The position numbers and the translations under genes were made by a program. A DNA stretch of 12,023 nucleotides from Nitrosomonas sp. (GTDB lineage Bacteria; Pseudomonadota; Gammaproteobacteria; Burkholderiales; Nitrosomonadaceae), in assembly GCA_029881855.1 (NCBI GenBank), contig JAOULU010000018.1:1-12023 (forward strand), written 5' to 3'. Positions 1 to 6,696 of the stretch are shown here, piece by piece; the first letter of the stretch is position 1; each line of letters starts with the position of its first letter. Below the pieces are notes generated by a model. It did not search any database. It was not told the DNA's origin and worked only from the letters and a program-made list of their open reading frames with translations.

Positions 1-127
1 CATAATCATGCCAGTATAGTGTCGTAGGCATATTTGTTATTTATTTGTTTTTGATGGAAGGAAGAAATAGTATAGCTTATAGCTTTCGATAAATTTCAGT
101 TCAATTACTAGAAAAAGAGAGGTTTTT

Positions 128-517
128 ATGACGCGTCAGTTAATAAACTCAGGCTCAACGTTTGAGCAGGAAATTGGTTATTCACGTGCTGTTGTTGCCG
201 GAGATTGGGTTATGGTTTCCGGGACGACTGGATTTGACTACAGCAAAATGACTATTTCTGATGACTTATTGGAGCAAGCAGAACAATGTTTTCAGAATAT
301 TCAAATGGCATTAAATGAGGCGGGTTCAAGTCTGAAAGACGTGGTACGTGTAACCTATGTATTCCCGAATGTAGATGATTTTCCCAAATGTTGGCCAGTT
401 ATGCGTAAATATTTTGGCGATGTGAGACCCGCTGCCATGATGCTTACAGCGGGCCTATCAGACCCCCGCATGAAAATAGAAATTCAAGTGACTGCTTATT
501 GTAATGCCGATACATGA
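128..517 (+). CDS. Rid family (YjgF/YER057c/UK114) protein, non-canonical subgroup lacking the RidA arginine
   Basis: The 129-residue length and fold signature fit the Rid family: a GYSRAVVAGDWVMVSGTTG stretch near residues 17-35, NIQMAL at 57-62, and the C-terminal KIEIQVTAY strand with the conserved Glu at 118. Rid proteins are small trimeric cytosolic enzymes; canonical RidA hydrolyses reactive enamines and imines such as 2-aminoacrylate. That activity needs an Arg in a Pro-Ala-Arg-Ser/Thr motif. Here the aligned residues 101-104 read Pro-Ala-Ala-Met, so the protein belongs with the Rid subgroups (Rid4-Rid7 type) that lack this Arg and whose reactions are mostly unknown. The ATG at 128 follows a good ribosome site (GAGAGG, five bases before the start). 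The gene stands alone on the + strand. The family call is firm; a RidA function should not be assumed. Confidence 0.9.
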   Translation: MTRQLINSGSTFEQEIGYSRAVVAGDWVMVSGTTGFDYSKMTISDDLLEQAEQCFQNIQMALNEAGSSLKDVVRVTYVFPNVDDFPKCWPVMRKYFGDVRPAAMMLTAGLSDPRMKIEIQVTAYCNADT

Positions 518-528
518 TGTGACAATTT

Positions 529-551
529 AAACTTTCGTGAGGGGTTTTTTT
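529..551 (+). terminator. Possible weak intrinsic terminator after the Rid gene
   Basis: Twelve bases after the stop codon, TTTC (533-536) can pair with GGGG (541-544) around a GTGA tetraloop, extended by AAA/TTT pairs after one C-T mismatch. Seven T residues follow from 545. Three of the four core pairs are G-U, so the stem is weak. The pairs become A-C mismatches on the other strand, so it would act only on the + strand. Confidence 0.3.
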
Positions 552-552
552 C

Positions 553-627
553 TTAGAAATATTGATACATTAGATAAGCCCATCCAGAAGCAAAAAGAAT
601 GAGGCCAAAAATTACGAGTTTCTTCAT
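553..627 (-). CDS. Small single-pass membrane protein, 24 residues (unannotated small ORF)
   Basis: Reading the minus strand from an ATG at 627 to a TAA at 553 gives 24 residues: a Lys-Lys start (MKKLVIFG), a hydrophobic core (LILFASGWAYLM) and an aromatic end (YQYF). This is what a short membrane peptide with N-terminus-in topology looks like. Three local signals support expression. There is an AAGGAC ribosome site eight bases before the ATG. There is a near-consensus promoter about 85 bases upstream on the same strand. The ORF also lies in a gap that contains no other gene. I do not recognise a family and assign no function. Small inner-membrane proteins of this size often modulate a larger membrane complex, but nothing here names a partner. 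The main doubt is that 24 codons is short enough to arise by chance; conservation in relatives would settle it. Confidence 0.55.
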   Translation of the reverse strand: MKKLVIFGLILFASGWAYLMYQYF

Positions 628-710
628 GTGATTGAGTCCTTATTGTTAGGTGTAAATTAGTTCTTGTGGTTTAAAGAAGCTAAGAAAAGCCCAGTTAATT
701 CATGGGGCAA

Positions 711-740
711 ATTAGAACGTATTCAGTACTTGGTCGTCAA
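711..740 (-). promoter_or_regulatory. Sigma70-type promoter for the small membrane-protein gene
   Basis: On the minus strand, TTGACG (735-740) and TCTAAT (711-716) are separated by 18 bases. Each hexamer matches five of six positions of the -35 and -10 consensus. Transcription would begin near 704 and give a leader of about 77 bases before the ATG at 627. It points away from the glycosylase gene ending at 842, so it would give the small gene its own transcript. Confidence 0.55.
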
Positions 741-745
741 GTACT
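725..745. repeat. Perfect inverted repeat overlapping the -35 box (candidate operator)
   Basis: AGTACTTG (725-732) and CAAGTACT (738-745) are exact reverse complements separated by five bases. The minus-strand -35 box of the neighbouring promoter (735-740) lies inside this 21-bp dyad. There is no T-run on either side, so it is not an intrinsic terminator. A dimeric regulator bound here would cover the -35 region; the identity of such a regulator is unknown. A cruciform or RNA hairpin role is the alternative. Confidence 0.5.
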
Positions 746-841
746 ATGTAGTGTCTTTAGGGGTATGAGCGATAAGAGTTATTACTCAGAAAGTTTTTTA
801 AATAAAGTGGTTATAAAGAATCAATGTGTTTATATACTAAT

Positions 842-1351
842 TTAACACAAGCTAGGTTTAAGTGTGTTTAGCCATATCTCACGTTTATGGTCAAAGGATA
901 TGGTTGCGTGTGCGGGGCTTGTTGATGGTAGTTTTGCTAGTTTTATAGATTCGAGATCTAGTTTTTTCTGTACAAACTGCTTGAAGCATGCTTCCGCTTT
1001 ACTACCATTAAAAAAGATATGTGTGATTTTGTTGTGGGTGTGTAAGAAGGATTGAAAATCATTGGTGGTTTGTGTGCGAGTTTCAATCATTGTGTCTAAG
1101 CTGCCTTTACGTTTGCAAGATTGTAGTACATCCCACAGTGCAATATGCGTGGCATGTAAGGCCTGTATTTTCTCTTCATAGGAAACTGCGGGGTCGAATT
1201 TTAATAGTTCAGCCATAATACGCCAGAAAGCATTGCGTGGATGTGCATAATATTGGTTAGCCAGTAATGAGGCCTCTCCGGGCATGCTACCTAGTATTAA
1301 GATCTTAGCTTTGCTGTCTGCAATGGGTTTGAAGCAATAGATATAGGCCAT
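842..1351 (-). CDS. DNA-deoxyinosine (hypoxanthine) glycosylase, uracil-DNA glycosylase superfamily family 6
   Basis: The 169-residue protein has the motifs of the HDG branch of the UDG superfamily: LGSMPG (20-25), HPRNAFW (37-43), ALWDVL (71-76), an FNG segment (114-116) and LPSTSPAH (141-148). HDG enzymes remove deaminated adenine (hypoxanthine), and in some cases uracil, from DNA to start base excision repair. The Asn of the HPRN motif (residue 40) corresponds to the residue proposed as catalytic in the family. The ATG at 1351 has no clear ribosome site, but the MAYIYCFKPI start fits the family length. It is the last gene of the minus-strand set, 27 bases after the GpmA-like gene. No clear terminator hairpin follows it. 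Confidence 0.85.
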   Translation of the reverse strand: MAYIYCFKPIADSKAKILILGSMPGEASLLANQYYAHPRNAFWRIMAELLKFDPAVSYEEKIQALHATHIALWDVLQSCKRKGSLDTMIETRTQTTNDFQSFLHTHNKITHIFFNGSKAEACFKQFVQKKLDLESIKLAKLPSTSPAHATISFDHKREIWLNTLKPSLC

Positions 1352-1378
1352 GTATCATGCTGATTCGAGGAAGAGGTG

Positions 1379-2092
1379 TTAGGACACATCTAAATAATAA
1401 TGTCGAATGGGCTTTAGTGCGTAATCCAGTTCGTAGACGAGTGGCCGGCCAGTTTTCATGGATAGTTTCATCACTTGTTTGGGGGACAAGTTATCCAATT
1501 CCATCATGAGTGTTCGTAGTAAATTTTTATGTGAAACAATGAGTACACACTTACCTTGTTGTATTTCGGGTCGAATAGTTTTTTGCCAATAGGGTAGTAG
1601 TCGCGCATGGGTCTGTTTCATACTTTCACCCAGTGGTAAGTTTGTTTTATCGATGACGGCATAGCGGGCCTGGTTTCCTGGGGAACGCGGGTCGTCGGAG
1701 TCTAAGTAGGGTGGAGCGGCATCAAATTGTAATTGTGTGCTAAGTACAGGCCAGATTCCAAACTTCTTGATAGCTGGCCAGCGCCGCATACCTTCAAGTG
1801 CGCCATAATGACGTTCATTTAAGCACCAATGTTCTTGTATAGGCACTTTATCAAGCGCCATCATTGATATGATAGTTTGCAGCGTGTCTGTTGAGCGTTG
1901 TAGTGTGGATGAGAAGCATTTATCAAATGTGAAGCCAGCTTGTTTAAGTAATTGTGCGGCATGTTCAGCTTCTTGTTTTCCTTTAGGGCTGAGTGCTGCA
2001 TCACTCCAGCCGGTAAAGATCTTGTCTCGATTCCAGATGCTCTGTCCATGCCTTAGCAATACCAGTTGGGTGGTTTTTTGTTGTTGAGGCAT
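1379..2092 (-). CDS. GpmA-like histidine phosphatase-superfamily protein (2,3-bisphosphoglycerate-dependent mutase family), altered active site
   Basis: The protein aligns with E. coli GpmA without gaps through most of its length. It keeps the phospho-accepting RHGQSIWN motif (His15), FTGW, the catalytic-acid region ERHYGALEG (93-101) and the second His (188). GpmA interconverts 3- and 2-phosphoglycerate in glycolysis. However, the Arg-Arg pair that binds substrate (E. coli 116-117) is Gln120-Leu121 here, and the HGNS loop after the second His reads HKNL. True mutase activity is therefore uncertain; a phosphatase or another mutase role is possible. I chose the ATG at 2092, giving 237 residues, because it matches the family start. 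A TTG at 2113 would add seven residues and overlap the desaturase stop as TTGA. Neither start has a strong ribosome site. The gene lies directly after the desaturase. Confidence 0.8.
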   Translation of the reverse strand: MPQQQKTTQLVLLRHGQSIWNRDKIFTGWSDAALSPKGKQEAEHAAQLLKQAGFTFDKCFSSTLQRSTDTLQTIISMMALDKVPIQEHWCLNERHYGALEGMRRWPAIKKFGIWPVLSTQLQFDAAPPYLDSDDPRSPGNQARYAVIDKTNLPLGESMKQTHARLLPYWQKTIRPEIQQGKCVLIVSHKNLLRTLMMELDNLSPKQVMKLSMKTGRPLVYELDYALKPIRHYYLDVS

Positions 2093-2109
2093 GGAGATGC
2101 TTTTAAGTT

Positions 2110-3180
2110 TCAACGTTTAGATGAGGCTGTAGAGGATTCATGCCAAATGCATGTTAATGCTTCCCATAAGCTACTACGCAATGTTTTAAGATACAGCGTA
2201 TTATCACTTAAGCCATTGACTAAGCGTCTCTGTGCTTTTCCCAGGTTGTGGTAGGGCATGCTCATAAAAAGATGGTGTGTGGCATGGTATCGTAGTCCAA
2301 CTGGTGCCCATAAGGGGGTAATAAAAATGTTGCCAGGTACATTGATGGAGTCCAGATATTGTTCAGCAAAACTCATTTTTTCTTTGCCAGGATTACGATA
2401 GGTATGCGCGGCAAGTGTGCGTAGAGAATTAAGGATGAAAACAGCTAAAGTAATGAGGTACCAAAGTATAAGTACCGAATAGGGAAAAAATCCAGATAGT
2501 GTCAACGCAATAATTACAAAGGCAAAAATGCAGGTGGCTGCTTCTTGCTGGCGCCAATTGTGATCACTGCGAATGGCATTTGCGGCGCGCCTGTAAGTGG
2601 GATCAATGGTGAGCGATGAGGCGCGTTCCCAAACAATTTTCTGTAGCGGTGGAAATAAATAAGATAAGGGTGTTAACAATAGAAAGCGTATAACCAACAA
2701 AACAGGCAAAAGAAATGACAATAAAATATAGCCCACTATTTCTATTGGTTTCTTGGTTGCAAAGGGGATATATTCGCCATCTTTGCTAGTGCCATACACG
2801 TCTGGTTTATGGTGCTCGTTATGTACGCCATCATAGGTGAATGACGGCACCATTAGTGGTATGCCGCAGATGAGATTCCAGGCCAGGCGAAAATTTTTAA
2901 ATGTACCTTTTCTTAAATGTGCCAGTTCATGTACAAAGATGGCTGAGCGATAGAAAGCCAGTACAGCAACGACATAGGCGACTATTTGCCAGAGAGAAAA
3001 CAAAGGTGAGTTTAGCGCGGTGAAATATGCCGTCCAGCCTAATGAAATATGAAATAAAAAGTCTGTCCAGTAAATCCAGGGATTAGGTGTCATTAGGTCA
3101 CGTACTAGATTATGTGCCTCGTTGAATGGGAACTCTGGTATGGTATTTTCTTTTTGGGTTGAAGATGGTGTTTCTGTCAC
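2110..3180 (-). CDS. Membrane fatty acid desaturase
   Basis: The 356-residue protein carries the three histidine boxes of membrane di-iron desaturases: HELAH (84-88), HNEHH (120-124) and HATHH (299-303). An additional [11 protein letters not shown] segment lies at 253-263. Hydrophobic stretches near 41-80, 148-175 and 214-252 fit the usual multi-pass inner-membrane layout with the boxes on the cytoplasmic side. Such enzymes insert a double bond into acyl chains using oxygen and an electron donor; some relatives hydroxylate instead. Substrate and position cannot be read from sequence. The start is a GTG at 3180, seven to eight bases after a GAGG ribosome site. It lies 28 bases after the HIT gene, and its TGA abuts the GpmA-like gene, so co-transcription is likely. 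No electron-transfer partner gene is adjacent. Confidence 0.9.
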   Translation of the reverse strand: MTETPSSTQKENTIPEFPFNEAHNLVRDLMTPNPWIYWTDFLFHISLGWTAYFTALNSPLFSLWQIVAYVVAVLAFYRSAIFVHELAHLRKGTFKNFRLAWNLICGIPLMVPSFTYDGVHNEHHKPDVYGTSKDGEYIPFATKKPIEIVGYILLSFLLPVLLVIRFLLLTPLSYLFPPLQKIVWERASSLTIDPTYRRAANAIRSDHNWRQQEAATCIFAFVIIALTLSGFFPYSVLILWYLITLAVFILNSLRTLAAHTYRNPGKEKMSFAEQYLDSINVPGNIFITPLWAPVGLRYHATHHLFMSMPYHNLGKAQRRLVNGLSDNTLYLKTLRSSLWEALTCIWHESSTASSKR

Positions 3181-3208
3181 GTTAGAGCCTCGTTACTTTG
3201 TCTGTTAA

Positions 3209-3649
3209 CTACCAGCAGGATTTAATATGCTCCATAATTAGTTGATTGGTTTTTTCGTCAGTTTTATTAATATATCCCAGATTAGGAGCAGCAGGCCAAC
3301 CTGCATCAATAAATTCCTTGTTGGCAAATTTTTTGGTTTGCGCATAGCGTGGAATGATATGAAAATGAACGTCTGGATCAACCATCATCAACATCAGGTA
3401 GTTGAGTTTGTCATTTTTGAAGGCCTTTGTCAGAGAAGCCTCCATCTGTTTTGTCACAATATGTAATTCTGTAAAGCTAGCAGGACTGAGTTCAGAGAAC
3501 GCTTGTGCCGGTTCATGTGCAGCCAATACTAGCGCCCCAAGCGTTGCTTGTGCTGGACGCAGTAAAACCGTCCAATACTGAAATTCTTGAATAACAGTAT
3601 GCGGTGCGCCAAATTTGCGCATGGTGGCATTAAGTATTGGTTTGTCCAT
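3209..3649 (-). CDS. HIT-family (histidine triad) nucleotide hydrolase/transferase, variant triad
   Basis: HIT proteins cleave nucleoside phosphoramidates, dinucleoside polyphosphates or related nucleotides through a His-X-His-X-His-XX motif. This 146-residue protein has the family's RPAQATLGALVL core (31-42) and the segment DPDVHFHIIPRY (91-102). The central His95, equivalent to the nucleophile, and His97 are present, but the first triad position (93) is Asp. The ATG at 3649 is preferred because the open frame continues upstream only by running inside the end of the nucleotidyltransferase gene in another frame, and MDKPILNATMRKFG gives a normal family length. The ribosome site is weak. It starts four bases after the nucleotidyltransferase stop, so the two are probably translationally linked. 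Substrate is unknown. Confidence 0.85.
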   Translation of the reverse strand: MDKPILNATMRKFGAPHTVIQEFQYWTVLLRPAQATLGALVLAAHEPAQAFSELSPASFTELHIVTKQMEASLTKAFKNDKLNYLMLMMVDPDVHFHIIPRYAQTKKFANKEFIDAGWPAAPNLGYINKTDEKTNQLIMEHIKSCW

Positions 3650-3653
3650 TAGT

Positions 3654-4427
3654 TTAACTGTTTTTTTCAGTGTTTTGGTCAGTAAAAAGCATACCTGCCT
3701 TTGCCAGGTCTTCAATAAAATCAATCTCGCACCAGCGATAACCGGCAACTGAACATGAATTAACCAAATGTTCGTCAGCCAGTTTATCTATGATCGAAAG
3801 ATACCAGGATTTTAACTCAGCTGGATGTCGCAATGCAGATTCAATGGCTGAGCTGAAAAGTTCTGGTCCTTGATCTCGAAAATAAATCATTCCAATAGAT
3901 TCTGCGTTGATTTGGTCAGTAGGTATTATCTTGCTGACCTGTTTGACCCAATTGTCAGCATCCAGCTGGACTTTCATGTCATCAGAATCATAGGCGTCTT
4001 TGTAATCCACGCTGAGTGTGATGGGTGCTGATTTTGAGCTCAATACCTGGGTGATTAGAGTAGGCTCAATCAGTGTGTCGCCATTTAATAACAGAAAATC
4101 ACCATCCATAATAGGTCGTGCTAGCCAACAACTGGCCAGATTGTCTGCAACTTCATAAAATGGATTGAAGAGTATTGTGATTTTGGGGTGATCGGCATAT
4201 TGCTGTTGTAACAATGTCTCAATCAAATCAACATGAAAACCCGCAATAATCGTAATATCATCAATGCCAACTGATAGCAGGGCGTCAATTTGCCAAGCAA
4301 TTACAGGCTTATCTGAAACGGGTAATAAACATTTTGGGGTGTTTTCTGTAAGTGGTAGAAGGCGTCGACCTTGCCCGGCGCTTAGGATAATAGCCTTTAC
4401 AGGCCGTGAGATATTTGAAGTTGTCAT
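3654..4427 (-). CDS. Sugar/alcohol-phosphate nucleotidyltransferase, phosphocholine cytidylyltransferase (LicC)-like
   Basis: The N-terminus has the nucleotidyltransferase signature LSAGQGRRLLPLT (15-27), followed by Pro-Lys-Cys-Leu-Leu with the conserved Lys32. A GDT metal-binding motif lies at 116-118 and an acidic EID at 234-236. The segment NPFYEVADNLASCWLAR (88-104) and the 257-residue length resemble the LicC-like branch, which makes CDP-choline or similar CDP-alcohols from CTP and a phospho-alcohol. Other members of the fold activate sugars such as glucose or mannose phosphate, so the exact substrate is open. The ATG at 4427 follows an AGGG at close spacing. It lies 21 bases after the cysteine desulfurase gene and four bases before the HIT gene. 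No choline kinase or CDP-alcohol phosphatidyltransferase gene is in the window. Confidence 0.85.
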   Translation of the reverse strand: MTTSNISRPVKAIILSAGQGRRLLPLTENTPKCLLPVSDKPVIAWQIDALLSVGIDDITIIAGFHVDLIETLLQQQYADHPKITILFNPFYEVADNLASCWLARPIMDGDFLLLNGDTLIEPTLITQVLSSKSAPITLSVDYKDAYDSDDMKVQLDADNWVKQVSKIIPTDQINAESIGMIYFRDQGPELFSSAIESALRHPAELKSWYLSIIDKLADEHLVNSCSVAGYRWCEIDFIEDLAKAGMLFTDQNTEKNS

Positions 4428-4448
4428 ATACCCTGTTTTAAATTGAAA

Positions 4449-5606
4449 CTAAATGGAAATGCCGCTCATACGTCTTAATGCTTCAACAATTATTTTTGTT
4501 TCTTGTAAAAAATTTTCTATTTGTGTCATGGTGTTGCTGCGCCCCAGGCTAATGCGAACCGCACAGCGCGCTAACATGGGGTTAATCTGCATGGCTTCAA
4601 GTACATGACTTTGTCCGGGATTAACGCTGGAACATGCCGCGCCACTGGCAACAGCAAACCCTATTTTATCTAATTTAACGACCAAAGTATCGCCTTCGAT
4701 ATCTGGCAAAGCGAAATAACAAGTATTGGGAATACGTGCAACTTCTGCGCCAAAGATGGTGGCGCCCATATCAATTAAGCCGTGTTCCAGATGATCGCGA
4801 AGTGCAGAGACATGCGCGGCGGTTTCATTAGTGCGTGACTTGGCTAACTCGCAGGCCTTGCCAAAGCCAACAATAGCGGGCACATTTTCTGTGCCGGAAC
4901 GTAACCCATTTTCATGACCGCCACCATAAATCAGTGGTTTTAATAATAATCGTTTATCCACAATAAGTGCGGCGGCTCCTTTGGGGCCATAAATTTTGTG
5001 TGCGGACAGTGTCATGGCGTGAACTTTAAGTGCAGTAAAATCGACGGGTATTTTGCCGAGTCCTTGTATTGCATCAGTATGAATATAAGCATTTTCTGAT
5101 CGAGCCATCTCAGCAATTGCAGTGACATCCTGGATCACGCCGGTTTCATTATTTGCCAGCATGACGGAAACTAGCGCAGGTTTTTGCTCAGTTATGGTTT
5201 TGTTTGCCGCATTGAGATCAATTTGCCCTTGTTGATTGACAGTAAGCCGATGCATTGTCCAGCGTTCACTAACTCGACGCGCTAATTCTTGCGTTGGTTT
5301 CAAAACACAAGGGTGTTCAATGGCGCTAATTAAAATATTGCTGGGTTTTAGGTTATCTGCGGCACCACGAATAAACAAATTATTGGCTTCCGATCCGCCG
5401 CTGGTAAAAATCACCTGGGTGGGCTGTACGCCAACGGCAGCAGCTACTTGCGTACGCGCCTTATCAATCGCGCGCCGGGCCGTAATGCCAAGAGCGTGAC
5501 GGCTGGATGCGTTTCCGTATTCCTGCTGGAAATAAGGCAGCATGGCTTCCATAACAGCGTCATCGACGCGAGTAGTGGCGTTGTGGTCAAAATATACGGG
5601 GGTCAT
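4449..5606 (-). CDS. Cysteine desulfurase, NifS/IscS family (PLP-dependent)
   Basis: The enzyme takes sulfur from L-cysteine as an enzyme-bound persulfide for Fe-S cluster or thio-cofactor assembly. The family start (VYFDHNATT) and SGGSEANN (69-76) are present, as are the cofactor-stacking His98 (EHPC), NNETG (152-156), the PLP-binding Lys204 in SAHKIYGPKG, LRSGTEN (235-241) and the active Cys325 in SGAACSS. At 385 residues it ends soon after the core and lacks the C-terminal tail that E. coli IscS uses to bind IscU. No iscR, iscU or other Fe-S assembly gene is near, so it is a stand-alone NifS-type enzyme rather than a housekeeping isc member. The ATG fits the family. Its only good Shine-Dalgarno match (AAGGAG) lies about 21 bases upstream, which is unusually far. 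It appears to be the first gene of the minus-strand set. Confidence 0.93.
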   Translation of the reverse strand: MTPVYFDHNATTRVDDAVMEAMLPYFQQEYGNASSRHALGITARRAIDKARTQVAAAVGVQPTQVIFTSGGSEANNLFIRGAADNLKPSNILISAIEHPCVLKPTQELARRVSERWTMHRLTVNQQGQIDLNAANKTITEQKPALVSVMLANNETGVIQDVTAIAEMARSENAYIHTDAIQGLGKIPVDFTALKVHAMTLSAHKIYGPKGAAALIVDKRLLLKPLIYGGGHENGLRSGTENVPAIVGFGKACELAKSRTNETAAHVSALRDHLEHGLIDMGATIFGAEVARIPNTCYFALPDIEGDTLVVKLDKIGFAVASGAACSSVNPGQSHVLEAMQINPMLARCAVRISLGRSNTMTQIENFLQETKIIVEALRRMSGISI

Positions 5607-5886
5607 CGATGGTTGGTTTTGTTAAAACTCCTTAATTTTAACTGTTTTTTGTCAATTGAATCTAATTTCTTAATTCTCGATCATAAACTTATTTTTTAGG
5701 CCGGAGCTAATGTGTAGGCTATATAATTGTTTTGTTTATGGAAGAGGAATTTTGTGAGTTATTGGCTAATCAGGAGGCATTTGATTGGTGTGTCTGAGTG
5801 TTCTGGCAAGGTGGCCTGTCATAGGTTATTTGGTTTCTAGGAAGGATTAAGTAGATTTTGTGCCTAATGACTGATTTATTGGTATT
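5607..5886. other. AT-rich intergenic region between cysteine desulfurase and AlkA genes
   Basis: No convincing gene is present. On the minus strand there is a TTGACA hexamer (5651-5656) upstream of the cysteine desulfurase start, but no -10 box at normal spacing, and an AAGGAG far from that start. On the + strand a perfect TATAAT (5722-5727) without a good -35 box precedes a GAGGA ribosome-like site and a GTG-started 28-codon ORF (5754-5840). That ORF has no recognisable features. No terminator hairpin is obvious after the AlkA stop codon. Confidence 0.4.
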
Positions 5887-6504
5887 TCAATATTCAACCG
5901 GTACAGGGTCGAGGCTTCGCCATAAATACCAGGTGGCTACCGATCGCCAGGGTTGCCATGCTTTGGCTACTTGGCAGATGGTTTTTTTATCCATAGGTTT
6001 GTTGTCATTATAGTGTAGGCTGATTGCGCGTTGTAGCCCGATGTCGTCCAGCGGCAAGACGTCTGGTCGTAACATATGAAATATGAGAAACATTTCCGCT
6101 GTCCAGCGACCAATACCTTTAACTTGTGTGAGTTGAATAATTAAAGCTTCATCATCCATTTCTTCCCAAGTAGCTTCATTCAATGTGCCATTCATAAAAT
6201 GCCGTGCTACGTCTTGTAGGTAAGTTATTTTTCTATGAGACAACCCGCAGTTACGCAGTAGGTTTTTATCCGTGCAAGTGATGTTGTGTGGTGTGACATC
6301 TGTTAGAGCGATTAATACTTTTTGCCAAACGCTTTCCGCAGCTTTTACCGAAATTTGTTGGCCTACTATGGAGCGTGCCAGTGTAGTAAATGCATTGCCG
6401 TGAGAGTTGAGTGTGGCGCCATCAAATTGTCGAATAATCTGGCGCATGGTTACATCACGTGTGGATAACGCTTGTGTTGCTTGTTTCCAATATTCTGGGG
6501 TCAT
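5887..6504 (-). CDS. DNA-3-methyladenine glycosylase II, AlkA-type HhH-GPD glycosylase
   Basis: The protein removes alkylated bases such as 3-methyladenine from DNA, starting base excision repair. It has the helix-hairpin-helix VKGIGRWTAEMF (128-139) and, 14 residues later, PLDDIGL with Asp154 at the position of the catalytic Asp of E. coli AlkA (Asp238). The following WQPWRSVATWYLW (183-195) matches the AlkA family end. At 205 residues it lacks the N-terminal domain of E. coli AlkA and the Ada fusion domain, which is common for the short bacterial form. The ATG at 6504 has no clear ribosome site; the upstream sequence is almost all A and T. It is a single gene on the minus strand, divergent from mraZ and separated from it by 294 bases. 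It could be given the symbol alkA, but the short form is less well characterised. Confidence 0.88.
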   Translation of the reverse strand: MTPEYWKQATQALSTRDVTMRQIIRQFDGATLNSHGNAFTTLARSIVGQQISVKAAESVWQKVLIALTDVTPHNITCTDKNLLRNCGLSHRKITYLQDVARHFMNGTLNEATWEEMDDEALIIQLTQVKGIGRWTAEMFLIFHMLRPDVLPLDDIGLQRAISLHYNDNKPMDKKTICQVAKAWQPWRSVATWYLWRSLDPVPVEY

Positions 6505-6696
6505 TTTAATCGTTAAATTTTTTTATCTAATAAAAAAGTATGTATTTTTTATGCGGTTGAGGAGTTAAATTAATAGTTTACCTTTAAATATCCATCTATC
6601 TATCTTATTTATTTAGGTATATTTTATTTTAAATTAGTTATTGGTTGTGTGCGGTTTAAGTCTTTGTCATAGCAATAAAAATATCCTTATTCCTAC

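Noticed and set aside
8..31. ATGCC/GGCAT inverted repeat followed by a T-rich stretch at the window start
   Set aside because: Only five pairs with a 14-base loop and an interrupted T-run; too weak to call a terminator without the upstream gene.
689..708. GCCC/GGGC hairpin followed by a T-rich stretch on the minus strand
   Set aside because: Only four pairs with a 12-base loop, and the proposed transcript start near 704 falls inside it, so it cannot act as an attenuator of that transcript.
767..800. GAGT/ACTC hairpin followed by GTTTTTT on the + strand
   Set aside because: A four-pair stem, seven bases between stem and T-run, and no + strand gene that would need terminating here.
702..845. 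47-codon + strand ORF in the gap after the Rid gene
   Set aside because: No ribosome site before its ATG, no recognisable composition, and it runs antisense across the promoter and palindrome that better explain the region.
2093..2113. TTG start for the GpmA-like gene overlapping the desaturase stop
   Set aside because: A TTGA overlap is possible, but the ATG at 2092 matches the family N-terminus and there is no ribosome site that favours TTG.
3650..3748. N-terminal extension of the HIT gene to 3748
   Set aside because: The extra 33 residues overlap the nucleotidyltransferase coding sequence in another frame and do not resemble HIT sequence; the ATG at 3649 gives the normal length.
5738..5797. 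19-codon + strand ORF starting at an ATG at 5738
   Set aside because: No ribosome site before the ATG and no features in the product.
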